The notes below the pieces were generated by a model. That model searched no databases, was not told where the DNA came from, and saw only the letters and a program-made list of their open reading frames with translations. The position numbers and the translations under genes are program-made. This document shows, in pieces, positions 18,094-26,629 of a stretch of 64,000 nucleotides of DNA. Source of the stretch: GCA-2706205 sp964215955 (GTDB lineage Bacteria > Bdellovibrionota > Bacteriovoracia > Bacteriovoracales > Bacteriovoracaceae); NCBI GenBank assembly GCA_964215955.1, contig CAXPDR010000041.1, positions 186,001 to 250,000 on the forward strand, read 5' to 3'. The stretch's first letter is position 1, and each line of letters starts with the position of its first letter.

Positions 18094-19092
18094 TTATAAT
18101 TTTATATTATCCGTATTAAGCCAACTTACTGTATTTTGAGCTTGATCTTTTTTACGAACCTCAAAATACAAAGACTTTATAGTTCCTAAATCAGCTACTG
18201 TATATCCAATGAGCTGCCTATCCTTAAGGTTATCACCTTTTTTTACCTTTGTTACTATATCTCCTAAGAGAACACTTCTCACTTGGCTTCCATGATCTAC
18301 AATGACCACATTTCCATAGCTAGCAAGTTCTCCAGCATATACAACCTTTCCAGCTCTTGGTGACAAAATAGGTGTCGTTTCGGAATACTTTAAGTTGATT
18401 CCCTCTTTAGATTTCTTTAATTCAACATAGTTTTGTAAAGGAAGTTCGAGCTTAAAAGGAATATTTCTATTTTTGAAAACTTTTTTTACTGCTTTTCTTT
18501 TTGATATTAGTTTATCTAATCTAGACTGGTTAGCATTTTTATTTTCTAAAATGTTTAAATATTTCTGACTATAGTTTTTCTTATTATTCTCAAGAGAAAT
18601 TATAATATTATATAAAGTCTCTTCATCTTTTTTCATGATTGTAATTTTTTGTTCTAACTCATTAATCAGTGACAGGTTTTGATTTGAACTAAGTTGAGCT
18701 TCTTTTAACTTTTTTATTTTTTGCTCTAATAATTCAATATAAATTTCTTTTGTGAGAATACTCTCTTCAGAGTCAATGTCACTACTTTCAAGTAAGTAAT
18801 TATCAAAAGAAAGTTTAGCCAAATGATACTCTTCCGAAATATGAGAGGCATTTTCCTCAAGGCCATTTTTCAGACGACTTATTTTTAAGTCCAACTTATC
18901 AATTTCCTTCATTTTTTTGACGTATTCGGAATTAGAGGAATTTATTTTATTATCTATGTCTTTGATTTGTGCAGCAAGTTTATTAACTTGTAAAGACTGA
19001 GACGTAATTTTATCTTTTAAACTTTTTACTGAAGCATTTGAATTAAAAACACTCAGTGTAAATATAATTGAAAGGATAAAAAATATCTTCAT
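18094..19092 (-). CDS. envC: EnvC-like murein hydrolase activator (coiled coil plus degenerate LytM)
   Basis: The 332-residue protein has a signal peptide, then about 190 residues of coiled coil (residues 25-210), and a C-terminal M23/LytM-like domain. That domain contains VVYAGELASYGNVVIVDHG and LKDRQLIGYTVADLG, but lacks the HxxxD and HxH zinc ligands, so it should not cut peptidoglycan itself. This is the design of EnvC, which is held by the FtsX outer loop and activates cell-wall amidases at the septum. Its start codon shares a base with the stop of ftsX, which supports tight co-translation. Confidence 0.85.
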   Translation of the reverse strand: MKIFFILSIIFTLSVFNSNASVKSLKDKITSQSLQVNKLAAQIKDIDNKINSSNSEYVKKMKEIDKLDLKISRLKNGLEENASHISEEYHLAKLSFDNYLLESSDIDSEESILTKEIYIELLEQKIKKLKEAQLSSNQNLSLINELEQKITIMKKDEETLYNIIISLENNKKNYSQKYLNILENKNANQSRLDKLISKRKAVKKVFKNRNIPFKLELPLQNYVELKKSKEGINLKYSETTPILSPRAGKVVYAGELASYGNVVIVDHGSQVRSVLLGDIVTKVKKGDNLKDRQLIGYTVADLGTIKSLYFEVRKKDQAQNTVSWLNTDNIKL

Positions 19093-19880
19093 TAAAATCT
19101 ACTTTTAATAAATAAGGTACCTAAAGTAATAATGATGGCCATTAAACTAACAATTACTAGTGAAATTAACTGAAATTGTCCCAGAAAAACTTGATTTAGA
19201 AGTAGAGTCAAAACTGATAGAACGCCAAAACCAGACAACATAATTTTCAAAGATGTATTTGATTTCCTCTGAAATTTTTCAATAATAAAAGCTTTTCTTC
19301 TTACACTTATCAGTATTAAAAAAGTACTTATTAGCCATAAGCCTCCAAGAACAATTTGTGCATATACATCAAAAAAAGTTAAAAACTTATACAAGAAAGC
19401 ATTCTTTTTAACTTTAAGTCCAGTTGGTTGTTTAACCCCTCCAATTTTGACAGAGTCTTTTCCAATTAATCTGGCCATATATTCTTTAATTAAATTCAAA
19501 CTTCCTGCATTTAGACCATCTTCAACTTCGACCTTAACTCTTTTATAGTTTACTGCTGCAAGATTATTAATGACATCAGCACCAAACTTTTTTTTGAGAT
19601 TTGAAATCTGAGCCTGAATTCCTGAAGCGCCATGTTTTTCAACAGAAACGACACCTGGCAAATTTTTCATCCTTCTGATAACACTATCGATATTATCATT
19701 CTTAGAAACAATAGCGTTAAAATATGGACCAGAACTTGACTGCTTTTTTAAAGATAGCAGTTTTTTAATTTTTACCTGCTGCCCACTAATGGTAAGCAAT
19801 GTTAAGCTCGAAAGTACAAAAATTGTTGATAACAATAAATTTGATTTTAAAATTTTAAAAAATTCTTTTAAATAAAACAT
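19092..19880 (-). CDS. ftsX: Cell division ABC transporter permease FtsX
   Basis: The 262-residue membrane protein has one N-terminal membrane helix (residues 15-33), a periplasmic domain of about 120 residues with the family phrase MKNLPGVVSVEKHGASG, then three helices (near residues 170-190, 213-232 and 236-256). This is the four-helix FtsX layout. With FtsE it passes a cytoplasmic signal across the inner membrane to EnvC. The start overlaps the end of ftsE by 13 bases. Its short second and third helices are as expected. Assignment is supported by the adjacent ftsE and envC genes. Confidence 0.9.
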   Translation of the reverse strand: MFYLKEFFKILKSNLLLSTIFVLSSLTLLTISGQQVKIKKLLSLKKQSSSGPYFNAIVSKNDNIDSVIRRMKNLPGVVSVEKHGASGIQAQISNLKKKFGADVINNLAAVNYKRVKVEVEDGLNAGSLNLIKEYMARLIGKDSVKIGGVKQPTGLKVKKNAFLYKFLTFFDVYAQIVLGGLWLISTFLILISVRRKAFIIEKFQRKSNTSLKIMLSGFGVLSVLTLLLNQVFLGQFQLISLVIVSLMAIIITLGTLFIKSRF

Positions 19881-20563
19881 GCATGTCCTGAATATACCAA
19901 TTTACCATTTTCTAAATGGACTATCTTCCCTGGAAACTGTTTAACCAAATCTCTATTATGAGAAGCCCAAATTACAGTTAACTTCCTTTTTACGTTATAA
20001 AAATTAAGAACATCAAACAACTTGATGGAACTTTCTTTATCGAGACTTGCTGTTGGTTCATCTGCGATTAGAACATTTGGCCTTGTCATCAAAGCTCGAA
20101 TCATGGCCACTTTTTGCTTTAAGCCACCATTGGCTTCAGTGATTTTCAAACTAAGTTTATCACCAATTCCTAGAACTTTTACTAACTCCATCATATCAGA
20201 ATAGAACTCCTCTCTTTTCTTATAAATAGAGGAATCATAAGCATACCAAATATTTTGCTCACAGGTTTCATTTTCAAAAAGTTTTAAGTCCTGAAAGACT
20301 TGTGAAACAAATCTCGTTTTATTTTCAACGCCAAAGACCTTTCCTTTAGTTGGTAAAAGATCCCCTGCTAAAACATTAAGTAACGTTGTTTTTCCTGCTC
20401 CTGATTTACCAGTGACAAATAAAATTTCTCCAGGATTAATAGTAAGATTTACGGATTTAATAGCTGTTCGAGTACCAAATTTTACCGTGACATTATCTAG
20501 ATGATAAACGAACTGATCGCGAATATAATTTCTCTTGTTTTTTCTTTGAAACAACTCTTTCAT
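19868..20563 (-). CDS. ftsE: Cell division ATP-binding protein FtsE
   Basis: The ABC ATPase has Walker A (TGKSGAGKTTLL), a signature loop reading ANGGLKQKVAMI in place of the usual LSGGQ, Walker B (NVLIADEPTASLD) and the switch His (ASHNRD). I chose the ATG at 20563 (231 residues, the usual family length), which has GGAAGG four bases upstream. The longer frame opening at TTG 20629 begins within a predicted promoter and adds 22 residues without family similarity. It works with FtsX at the division site. The altered signature (Asn-Gly-Gly-Leu) is noted; it still keeps the Gly pair and following Lys-Gln. Confidence 0.9.
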   Translation of the reverse strand: MKELFQRKNKRNYIRDQFVYHLDNVTVKFGTRTAIKSVNLTINPGEILFVTGKSGAGKTTLLNVLAGDLLPTKGKVFGVENKTRFVSQVFQDLKLFENETCEQNIWYAYDSSIYKKREEFYSDMMELVKVLGIGDKLSLKITEANGGLKQKVAMIRALMTRPNVLIADEPTASLDKESSIKLFDVLNFYNVKRKLTVIWASHNRDLVKQFPGKIVHLENGKLVYSGHACFI

Positions 20564-20617
20564 TTGACCTTCCAACGTCCTAACCATTTGAAAATGGGCA
20601 GATCCATCTGCAATTAT

Positions 20618-20647
20618 ATTGTAACGCAAAATCTCATATAAAGTAAA
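20618..20647 (-). promoter_or_regulatory. Predicted promoter of the ftsE operon
   Basis: On the minus strand TTTACT (20642-20647) and TACAAT (20618-20623) are 18 bases apart, with a TATAAT-like extension just after. Transcription would begin near 20611, downstream of the TTG at 20629, which supports the ATG at 20563 as start of ftsE. Pattern-based only. Confidence 0.35.
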
Positions 20648-20703
20648 GAAGGCTTTAAATTATACTGGTTGTTTTCAATCAAATTTCATGCTAACCGACC
20701 TAA

Positions 20704-22128
20704 TCAGTCAACGATATCTTCCTCTTTTAATAACTCATAAGCTGACTCTGAACAAAACACATTAGGCACAAAATTAAATGTATTTTGAATATGATTTATA
20801 ATTGAGTTTTCGACATCAACAAGAAGAGCGACCTTACCATTTTCATCAACAATCTTAGTTGGATCTCGCTCCAATAACACATTTGATAAGGTTTGATCTT
20901 TAATAATTCTTTTCTTAGATTTGGTAAAAATAATACTTTTCTTAGGAATATCAACTACAATCCAGTCGTTATCAGAGCCTTTTTTATCAAGAATATTTTT
21001 AATTTCCTTAACTTTATCCCATGCCTTCCTTAGATACTTGTCATGAATTGACTGATCATCTTGATTCAGTATCCGCTGACTAAACTCAGAACATCTGATC
21101 GTTCTAGGAGATTTTTCAAATAGTAAACATTCAACAATATCTTTCATTTTTTGTTCTTTATCAAAAAAACCATCTGTATGAAGCTGATGAATAAGTGTCA
21201 TGAAATATTGATCGTTAAATGAGTAGAACTTAAATGGATCATTTTTAACCATATTTAAAAGATCGCTATAGGAATGAATTTTACCTTTCTCAAGTAAGAA
21301 AAAAGTTAGTTCTTCTGCTAAAGCATCATATTTCGCTCCTCTTGAAGAACGAACAACTTGAGAATACCAAGCAAATCTTGCATTCAAAAAATCTTCAACA
21401 CAATGAAGAGCATTATGCTTGATCGCTAAAATATCGTTTCCTCCAACATCTACTGAGCAAAAATGATGAAGTAAATAGTCCCTATCGTAGGTTCCATAAT
21501 TTAAACCTGTGTAATGAGCATCCCTTAGAAGGTAATCCATTCTATCACAATCGATTTCAGAGTGAAGAATTTGATTAGCTAAAATATCAGGTGAAATACC
21601 TTTAACTAAATCTGAAATAACTTGAGGATCAATTGAGAACTTTTTTAAAATTTTTGTAATCCCACCAGAATAATCTGTATTTTTTATTATATATGATCCT
21701 AGGTGTTCATGGTCATCAGGATGGCCTTTTGAGTTTTTTTGATTTGTTGTATCCCCAAACCGGATATATGCCATTTCTGTAGTATGACTAAAACAAAAAG
21801 TTCCCAGGTCATGCAACAATGCTGCTAGTCTTATACTTTGATGTCTATTTTTGTCTTTCGAAGTAAAGTCAATATCAAACAATTCCTTATCTGTTACAGC
21901 CTTACCAATAGATTTTAAAATCTTATGTGCATTAAACATCACACCAATAGAATGTCCGAACCTTGAATGTTCAGCACCAGGAAAAGTATATAGAGAGAAT
22001 CCAATTTGTTTTATCCATCTTAATCTCTGATAGAAGGGAGTATGAATTATTTCCCACTCGAGTTGAGTTAAAGTAATAAAACCATATAAAGGATCAAAGA
22101 TGATTTTATTTTTAGTTTTAGCTTCCAT
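20704..22128 (-). CDS. HD-domain (SAMHD1/dGTPase-like) phosphohydrolase
   Basis: The 474-residue protein carries FDPLYGFITLTQLEWEIIHTP at the N-terminus, then GAEHSRFGHSIGVM (His), AALLHDLGTFCFSH (HD pair, about residue 115) and SEIDCDRMDYLLRDAHYTG (Asp, about residue 205). These are the metal-binding positions and surrounding residues of dNTP triphosphohydrolases of the SAMHD1 type. It may hydrolyse dNTPs, or another phosphorylated substrate, in the cytoplasm. The start is supported by AGGATATGC before the ATG. The promoter must lie in or close to the bidirectional terminator at 22141-22172, just upstream. Confidence 0.85.
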   Translation of the reverse strand: MEAKTKNKIIFDPLYGFITLTQLEWEIIHTPFYQRLRWIKQIGFSLYTFPGAEHSRFGHSIGVMFNAHKILKSIGKAVTDKELFDIDFTSKDKNRHQSIRLAALLHDLGTFCFSHTTEMAYIRFGDTTNQKNSKGHPDDHEHLGSYIIKNTDYSGGITKILKKFSIDPQVISDLVKGISPDILANQILHSEIDCDRMDYLLRDAHYTGLNYGTYDRDYLLHHFCSVDVGGNDILAIKHNALHCVEDFLNARFAWYSQVVRSSRGAKYDALAEELTFFLLEKGKIHSYSDLLNMVKNDPFKFYSFNDQYFMTLIHQLHTDGFFDKEQKMKDIVECLLFEKSPRTIRCSEFSQRILNQDDQSIHDKYLRKAWDKVKEIKNILDKKGSDNDWIVVDIPKKSIIFTKSKKRIIKDQTLSNVLLERDPTKIVDENGKVALLVDVENSIINHIQNTFNFVPNVFCSESAYELLKEEDIVD

Positions 22129-22140
22129 GCATATCCTAAT

Positions 22141-22172
22141 AAAAAAAAAGACTCCTATTAGTACAGGAGTCT
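22141..22172 (-). terminator. Terminator after the 69-residue basic protein gene
   Basis: AGACTCCT (22149-22156), an eight-base loop and AGGAGTCT (22165-22172) form a perfect stem. A run of A on one side (22141-22148) and of T on the other (22171-22177) means it can stop transcription in both directions. Relevant gene: the minus-strand gene ending at 22195. Confidence 0.9.
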
Positions 22173-22194
22173 TTTTTTATAATTCAATTTTTGT

Positions 22195-22404
22195 TTATTG
22201 AAGAGTTGCTTTTTTACGGCCTCTTTTCTTTTGAGGAGTGATTGTTTTTAGAACCATTTCCACAAGTGTCTTCGCTTCAGATCTTAAATTATTGTCGTGA
22301 ATAAATCTATAGAAGTCCTGAACCTCTGATGAACTTTTAAAATTCTTAACTGTCTGCTTTGTTTTATCAATTGCTTCAGTTGTTGTCGTTGTTGTCTTTG
22401 TCAT
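22195..22404 (-). CDS. Small basic protein with an RGR (AT-hook-like) tail
   Basis: A 69-residue product: Thr-rich start (MTKTTTTTTEAIDKTKQ), a central helical part (SSEVQDFYRFIHDNNLRSEAKTLVEMV cut here for length) and a basic end, TPQKKRGRKKATLQ. KKRGRKK resembles an AT-hook or nuclear-type DNA-binding tail, so a nucleoid-associated role in an AT-rich genome is possible. A ribosome site (GGAG-type) precedes the ATG and a strong terminator follows at 22141-22172, supporting a real, well expressed small gene. It follows the sigma-54-activator-like gene by 60 bases. No family recognised. Confidence 0.65.
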   Translation of the reverse strand: MTKTTTTTTEAIDKTKQTVKNFKSSSEVQDFYRFIHDNNLRSEAKTLVEMVLKTITPQKKRGRKKATLQ

Positions 22405-22464
22405 TTCTTTTTCTCCTAAGCGTATTCTACTTTTTCACCTTCAAAACTACAAATATTTTTTATT

Positions 22465-23964
22465 TTATTCAGACTTAGGATTAACTAAACCATAACTATG
22501 CAGCTTGTTATATAGAGTTTTTACTGTAATTCCTAAACTTTTAGCTGCTCTTGTCTTATTTCCTTTTAGATGATCTAGTGTTTTGCAAATGTGCATTTTC
22601 TCTAGGTCATGAAGAGTCATTTCAGTATATTCTTCAACCACCTCAACCGGAGCTTCAACTTCTACCGCTAACTCTGGTAAATGGTTTTCATCGATGAACT
22701 GCTCTGAAACTAAGATCGAAGTTCTCTCCATTAAGTTTTTAAGCTCATGAATATTTCCAGGCCAGTTATAATTCGACAATCTATCAATTGCCTTAGAAGT
22801 TAAAACTTTACTTTGAGTTCCCTTCATAGAGTTAATAAAATTTTCAGATAAAACTTTAATATCTTCTCTTCTATCTTTTAGACTTGGCATTCGTAAGTTC
22901 ATAATATTTAAACGGTACATCAGATCTTCGTTAAATCTTCCCTCTTCTGCTAGGCTTTTAAGGTCTGCTTTTGTCACAGAGATAATTCTTACGCTAATTG
23001 CCATTGGGATATTTGAGTCTAAAGTATAAAGCTCACCGCTTACTAAAAACCTTAATAATCTTTTTTGTGTTGTCTCAGAAAGCTCTTCAACTGAGTCTAA
23101 GATAATTGTTCCACCGTTCGCTCTCTGTAATGCTCCAGCTCTGTCTTTTGTTCCAAATAATTCTAATTCTAATTGATTTTCATTTATAGATGAGCAATGA
23201 ATAAGAAGGCATTCTCTATCTCTTCTTTCACTCATTGTATGAATTTTCTTAGCTAAAAGCTTCTTTCCGGTACCAGACTCACCCGCAATAAGAATTGGAA
23301 AATCTTCTTTAGCGACTTTGTCCGCAGTATTCATGACCTGCATAAATGCTTGAGAAGTTCCAATCATATCAATTTTAGTAATACGAGAAGAGTTTGAGTT
23401 TACTGCCGGACCTCTATTCTGTAGCTCTTCCTCTTTCTCTTTTATTTTACTTTCAAGTTCTTTATTCAAGTTTTTAGCAATTAAATACATTCTCATGTTA
23501 TTAATTGGCATCTCTAATTCATTTAATAAATCTAAGATTTTATTTACATCCTCTTCAGAAAATTTTCTTTCTATGTTTGAACTTTGTACGTGAATTGTTC
23601 CTAAAATTGATCCGTTAGAGATAACTGGAACACAAAGTTCAGATTCAACACAATCATCTCTTCTTGTGGTTGCTAGTAAAGGGTCTCTCTTAGAGTTTGA
23701 ATAGTAAGCTCTCTTTGTTCTAACAACATAACCAGAAAGCCCCTGACCTTTCGCGTAATTAATACCATCTTCAATTACTTCCCCATTTTCTGAGATAAGA
23801 ATTGTACTTCCATCACTAAAAGCCTCGAAAGTCTGAACTTTATACTCATCAAAAATATCCATAACAAAAGCTGAAATTCTGCTAAAAAAAACTGACTCAT
23901 CTAAATTTGACAATAATTGCGACGATAGTGTTGAAACTTCATTCAGGTCCAAAGTACTCTTCAT
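22465..23964 (-). CDS. GAF-AAA+-Fis regulator resembling a sigma-54 activator but lacking GAFTGA
   Basis: The 499-residue protein has a GAF sensor (about residues 20-165), a short coil, an AAA+ domain (200-430) and a Fis-type helix-turn-helix (about 455-495, HLKGNKTRAAKSLGITVKTLYNKL). Walker A is GESGTGKK. The place where sigma-54 activators have ELFGHEKGAFTGA reads ELFGTKDRAGALQRANGG, so the GAFTGA loop is deleted. Walker B is IILDSVEEL, with Ser where the catalytic Glu normally follows Asp. The arginine-finger region GRFNEDLMYRLN is kept. It therefore looks like a bEBP that no longer remodels sigma-54 and may act as a plain DNA-binding regulator. A direct repeat of ACTGATAT (24023-24038) lies upstream and could be an autoregulatory site. 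Confidence 0.85.
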   Translation of the reverse strand: MKSTLDLNEVSTLSSQLLSNLDESVFFSRISAFVMDIFDEYKVQTFEAFSDGSTILISENGEVIEDGINYAKGQGLSGYVVRTKRAYYSNSKRDPLLATTRRDDCVESELCVPVISNGSILGTIHVQSSNIERKFSEEDVNKILDLLNELEMPINNMRMYLIAKNLNKELESKIKEKEEELQNRGPAVNSNSSRITKIDMIGTSQAFMQVMNTADKVAKEDFPILIAGESGTGKKLLAKKIHTMSERRDRECLLIHCSSINENQLELELFGTKDRAGALQRANGGTIILDSVEELSETTQKRLLRFLVSGELYTLDSNIPMAISVRIISVTKADLKSLAEEGRFNEDLMYRLNIMNLRMPSLKDRREDIKVLSENFINSMKGTQSKVLTSKAIDRLSNYNWPGNIHELKNLMERTSILVSEQFIDENHLPELAVEVEAPVEVVEEYTEMTLHDLEKMHICKTLDHLKGNKTRAAKSLGITVKTLYNKLHSYGLVNPKSE

Positions 23965-24108
23965 TGTTTAACTCCTTTTCACTCATAAATTTAACTGTAC
24001 ATAATTAATGCAATGCGTTACCAATATCAGTATATCAGTGTATGGAATTTTTACAAGATCATTCTACTCAGGTACATGTAATTTTTTCAAAATTTTTAGT
24101 AATTTAAA

Positions 24109-25425
24109 CTAGTTAGACCATCTAGGTGTATAGATTTTTCCAAAGTTCTGGGTGATCTTCTTTATAATCTCCCCATCTCTGTTCATAATGTAAACATCTT
24201 GGACGGCCCTCTTTCTAGTGATCACTCTTTGACTAGTAAAAACAATGAATTGGCCATCTGGTGAATACCATGGCTCCTCATTTGAACCAAAGTTTTTAGT
24301 GAGTCTTACCAAATTCTTGCCATCACTACTCACTCTGTAGATATCAAATCGATTATCAACCCAAGAAGAAAAAACAATTTCTGTCCCCTCAGGATTAAAT
24401 CTAGGAGCAGCATTAAAGTCTCCAACAAAACTGATTCGCTTGACCTTCTTCTCTACTCCAGTAGGGTCTAAAGTATAAATCATGGCCTTTCCTGGCCTTC
24501 CTGAAAGAAAGGTCATCAACGACTCATCTGCATTTATATGAGGATCTACATCCTCAGAGAAGTGATTTGTAATCTTTTTCTTAGCTCCAGTGGCTAAGTT
24601 CATTTTATAAATATCTGCATTTTTCTGTCTTGTAAGTGTTAAATAAATTGAGTCACCTTTTTTATTAAAAACAGCCCCAGAATTAATTCCCAGTTCATTA
24701 GAGATAACCTTAGTTTTCTTGGTGTTAAGGTCTAACATGTGAAGATTGATATTTTTTATAGTTTGAAAACCAGTTCCATTACTTCTTTTCTTTCTTCTAT
24801 TTCCAATTAAACTGTATAAAATCTTAGAATTATCTTGAGAAAGTGCTGGCGAGATAATTAAGGAGTTCAAGTTTGTTAACTTTTGTTTTCTTGCGCCATC
24901 GAAATCCATTATATAGAGTTCTTTTTTAAGGTCTTGTCCTCTTGAGCCTCTATCTGAAGTAAAGATTATTTTACTTTTAAAAATAGACTCTTTACCGGTC
25001 AATGCTCTATATGAAATATCAGCAACATTATGGGCAAAACTTCTTGGATTATTAAAATTAATTGGAAGTTTATTTTCCAATAAAGTTTTATTTTCTTTAA
25101 TTTTTATTACTTCTAAGTTTAATAAGAACTGACTCCCACTTTTACCGATAACTAGGTTTAAAAGAATATCGTTTTCTTTTTTATTATTTTGATTCGTATT
25201 TGTAACTTCGAAAAGATGTCTATAAAAATCAAAATCACTTTTTATCGTATCAACAATTGTTTTTAGCTTTTGCCTTTGACTGAGATTTAAACTCCCTTCA
25301 TTTTCGACCAAAACCCCAATTTTTTCTTTTTGAAGCTCGGCTTCACCTACAGCAACAACGGTAAAACTCCCTTGGGCAAATAAAATTTGAGGAAAAAGAC
25401 ATAATATTAAAACTAATTTCTTCAT
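24109..25425 (-). CDS. tolB: Tol-Pal system beta-propeller protein TolB
   Basis: The 438-residue product has a cleavable signal peptide (MKKLVLILCLFPQILFAQG), an N-terminal TolB domain with degenerate family residues, and a C-terminal six-bladed WD40-like propeller with repeats of the type KIIFTSDRG, ILYSLIG, IYKMNLATGAKKKITNH, EIVFSSWVDNRFDIYRV and FIVFTSQR. It works in the periplasm with Pal and TolA in outer-membrane constriction at division. It is the last of tolQ-tolR-tolA-tolB, ten bases after the tolA-like gene. No pal gene follows it in this window. Confidence 0.9.
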   Translation of the reverse strand: MKKLVLILCLFPQILFAQGSFTVVAVGEAELQKEKIGVLVENEGSLNLSQRQKLKTIVDTIKSDFDFYRHLFEVTNTNQNNKKENDILLNLVIGKSGSQFLLNLEVIKIKENKTLLENKLPINFNNPRSFAHNVADISYRALTGKESIFKSKIIFTSDRGSRGQDLKKELYIMDFDGARKQKLTNLNSLIISPALSQDNSKILYSLIGNRRKKRSNGTGFQTIKNINLHMLDLNTKKTKVISNELGINSGAVFNKKGDSIYLTLTRQKNADIYKMNLATGAKKKITNHFSEDVDPHINADESLMTFLSGRPGKAMIYTLDPTGVEKKVKRISFVGDFNAAPRFNPEGTEIVFSSWVDNRFDIYRVSSDGKNLVRLTKNFGSNEEPWYSPDGQFIVFTSQRVITRKRAVQDVYIMNRDGEIIKKITQNFGKIYTPRWSN

Positions 25426-25434
25426 AAAAACACC

Positions 25435-26211
25435 TTACAGAGGAAATCCTAATATGATATTCCCCGTTGTTACACTTGATAAAATTTCTGGACTAGGCCT
25501 TGGAAATGGGCTGGCCTTCATAACTGCTTCTTGAGCTTTTTTATCATACTCAACTTCACCACTACTTTCAAAAACCTCTGTTTTCAAAACTTGACCAGAA
25601 GAGGAAAGAAAAACCTTTAACCTGCATGTTAGATCTTGATTAAGTAAGTAGGAAGGAAGTTTCCAAAAAGGTCGGACTTTATCTGGAAGTCCTTGTATAT
25701 ATAAAATAAACTTCTCTTGAACTGCCTTAGAGACATCCCCATGAGTACTAGATCCCTTGCTTACTTTATTTCCTTCTAAAATTAAATTATTAAGTTCCTT
25801 ATCATCAATAAGTCTTTCTCTCTTTTTCTTTACTTTGACTTTTTTGACAACATTTTTCTTACTAAGATTACTTAAAAGATTAGATAAATTAACTTTACTG
25901 GCTTTTTTCTTAAATTCGACTTTACTTGTTTCGTTCACTTTAGTTTTAACTTCTTCTTGAGCAACAGGTTGAGCCTCTTGAAGATTCATTTTTTTTAATT
26001 CCTGTAGCGTATGCTTGGGCAAACCTACTATATCAACCCTTACAGCTTCCTGAATAATATTCAGTTTTACATCAGGCTTTCTAGACTGAAAAAGATTCAT
26101 GTCAAAAATAGCATTTCCAATATAAGCCAAAAACAGAATGATTAAATGCAAAGCTAATGCTTTTACGAGATATTCATTTAACTTATCTGTTGGACGATTT
26201 AAAGTTATCAA
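25435..26211 (-). CDS. tolA: TolA/TonB-family energy transducer
   Basis: The 258-residue protein has a short cytoplasmic start, one membrane helix (residues 15-37), a long charged, lysine-rich middle (residues 45-170) and a C-terminal TonB/TolA-like domain with DLTCRLKVFLSSSGQVLKTE and SGEVEYDKKAQEAVMKASPFPRP. It would link the TolQ-TolR motor to the outer membrane. The middle is shorter than in E. coli TolA. The gene follows tolR by seven bases. TonB is an alternative name by domain alone; the Tol assignment rests on tolB behind it. Confidence 0.85.
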   Translation of the reverse strand: MITLNRPTDKLNEYLVKALALHLIILFLAYIGNAIFDMNLFQSRKPDVKLNIIQEAVRVDIVGLPKHTLQELKKMNLQEAQPVAQEEVKTKVNETSKVEFKKKASKVNLSNLLSNLSKKNVVKKVKVKKKRERLIDDKELNNLILEGNKVSKGSSTHGDVSKAVQEKFILYIQGLPDKVRPFWKLPSYLLNQDLTCRLKVFLSSSGQVLKTEVFESSGEVEYDKKAQEAVMKASPFPRPSPEILSSVTTGNIILGFPL

Positions 26212-26218
26212 ATTAATC

Positions 26219-26629
26219 CTATTTTTCTATTTCTGTCACTAATGCAATTTTAGCGACTCCATTTCTTTTCAAATGAGACATTAATTTAGCAATCAAACCA
26301 TAGTCCAAAGCATAATCGGCTCTTAAGTACAAGACGTCTGTATTATTAAGTTTAAAGTTTTCAGTTATGACCGAAATGAGTTCAGATCTGAGGTACTTTT
26401 TTTCACCCAAGAAAAATTCGCCAGTTTTGGAAATGGAAAGAATCACCTGTTTCTTAGTCAAGTTTAGATTATTTACCTTTTTAGTTTTAGGTAGATCTAA
26501 TTTGATCCCACTAAACATTAAAGGAGCCGAAACCATAAAGATAACCAGAAGGACGAGCATTACATCAACTAAGGGAGTAACATTAATATCAGAAATAGGG
26601 CCCTTTTTCTTATCTAATTTAAAGCCCAT
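26219..26629 (-). CDS. tolR: TolR/ExbD-family motor protein
   Basis: A 136-residue protein with one membrane segment near residues 20-42, including ITP-type start INVTPLVDVMLVLLVIFMV, where the Asp is the conserved proton-path residue. The periplasmic part (residues 50-136) has the ExbD/TolR fold pattern with YLRADYALDYGLIAKLMSHL. It uses the proton gradient with TolQ. The ATG comes immediately after the stop of tolQ (the genes touch at 26629/26630). Confidence 0.93.
   Translation of the reverse strand: MGFKLDKKKGPISDINVTPLVDVMLVLLVIFMVSAPLMFSGIKLDLPKTKKVNNLNLTKKQVILSISKTGEFFLGEKKYLRSELISVITENFKLNNTDVLYLRADYALDYGLIAKLMSHLKRNGVAKIALVTEIEK

Noticed and set aside
24010..24024. TTGG...TTGC pattern on the minus strand upstream of the bEBP-like gene
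   Set aside because: It looks like a sigma-54 promoter but GG and GC are separated by nine bases instead of ten, so it is unlikely to work.
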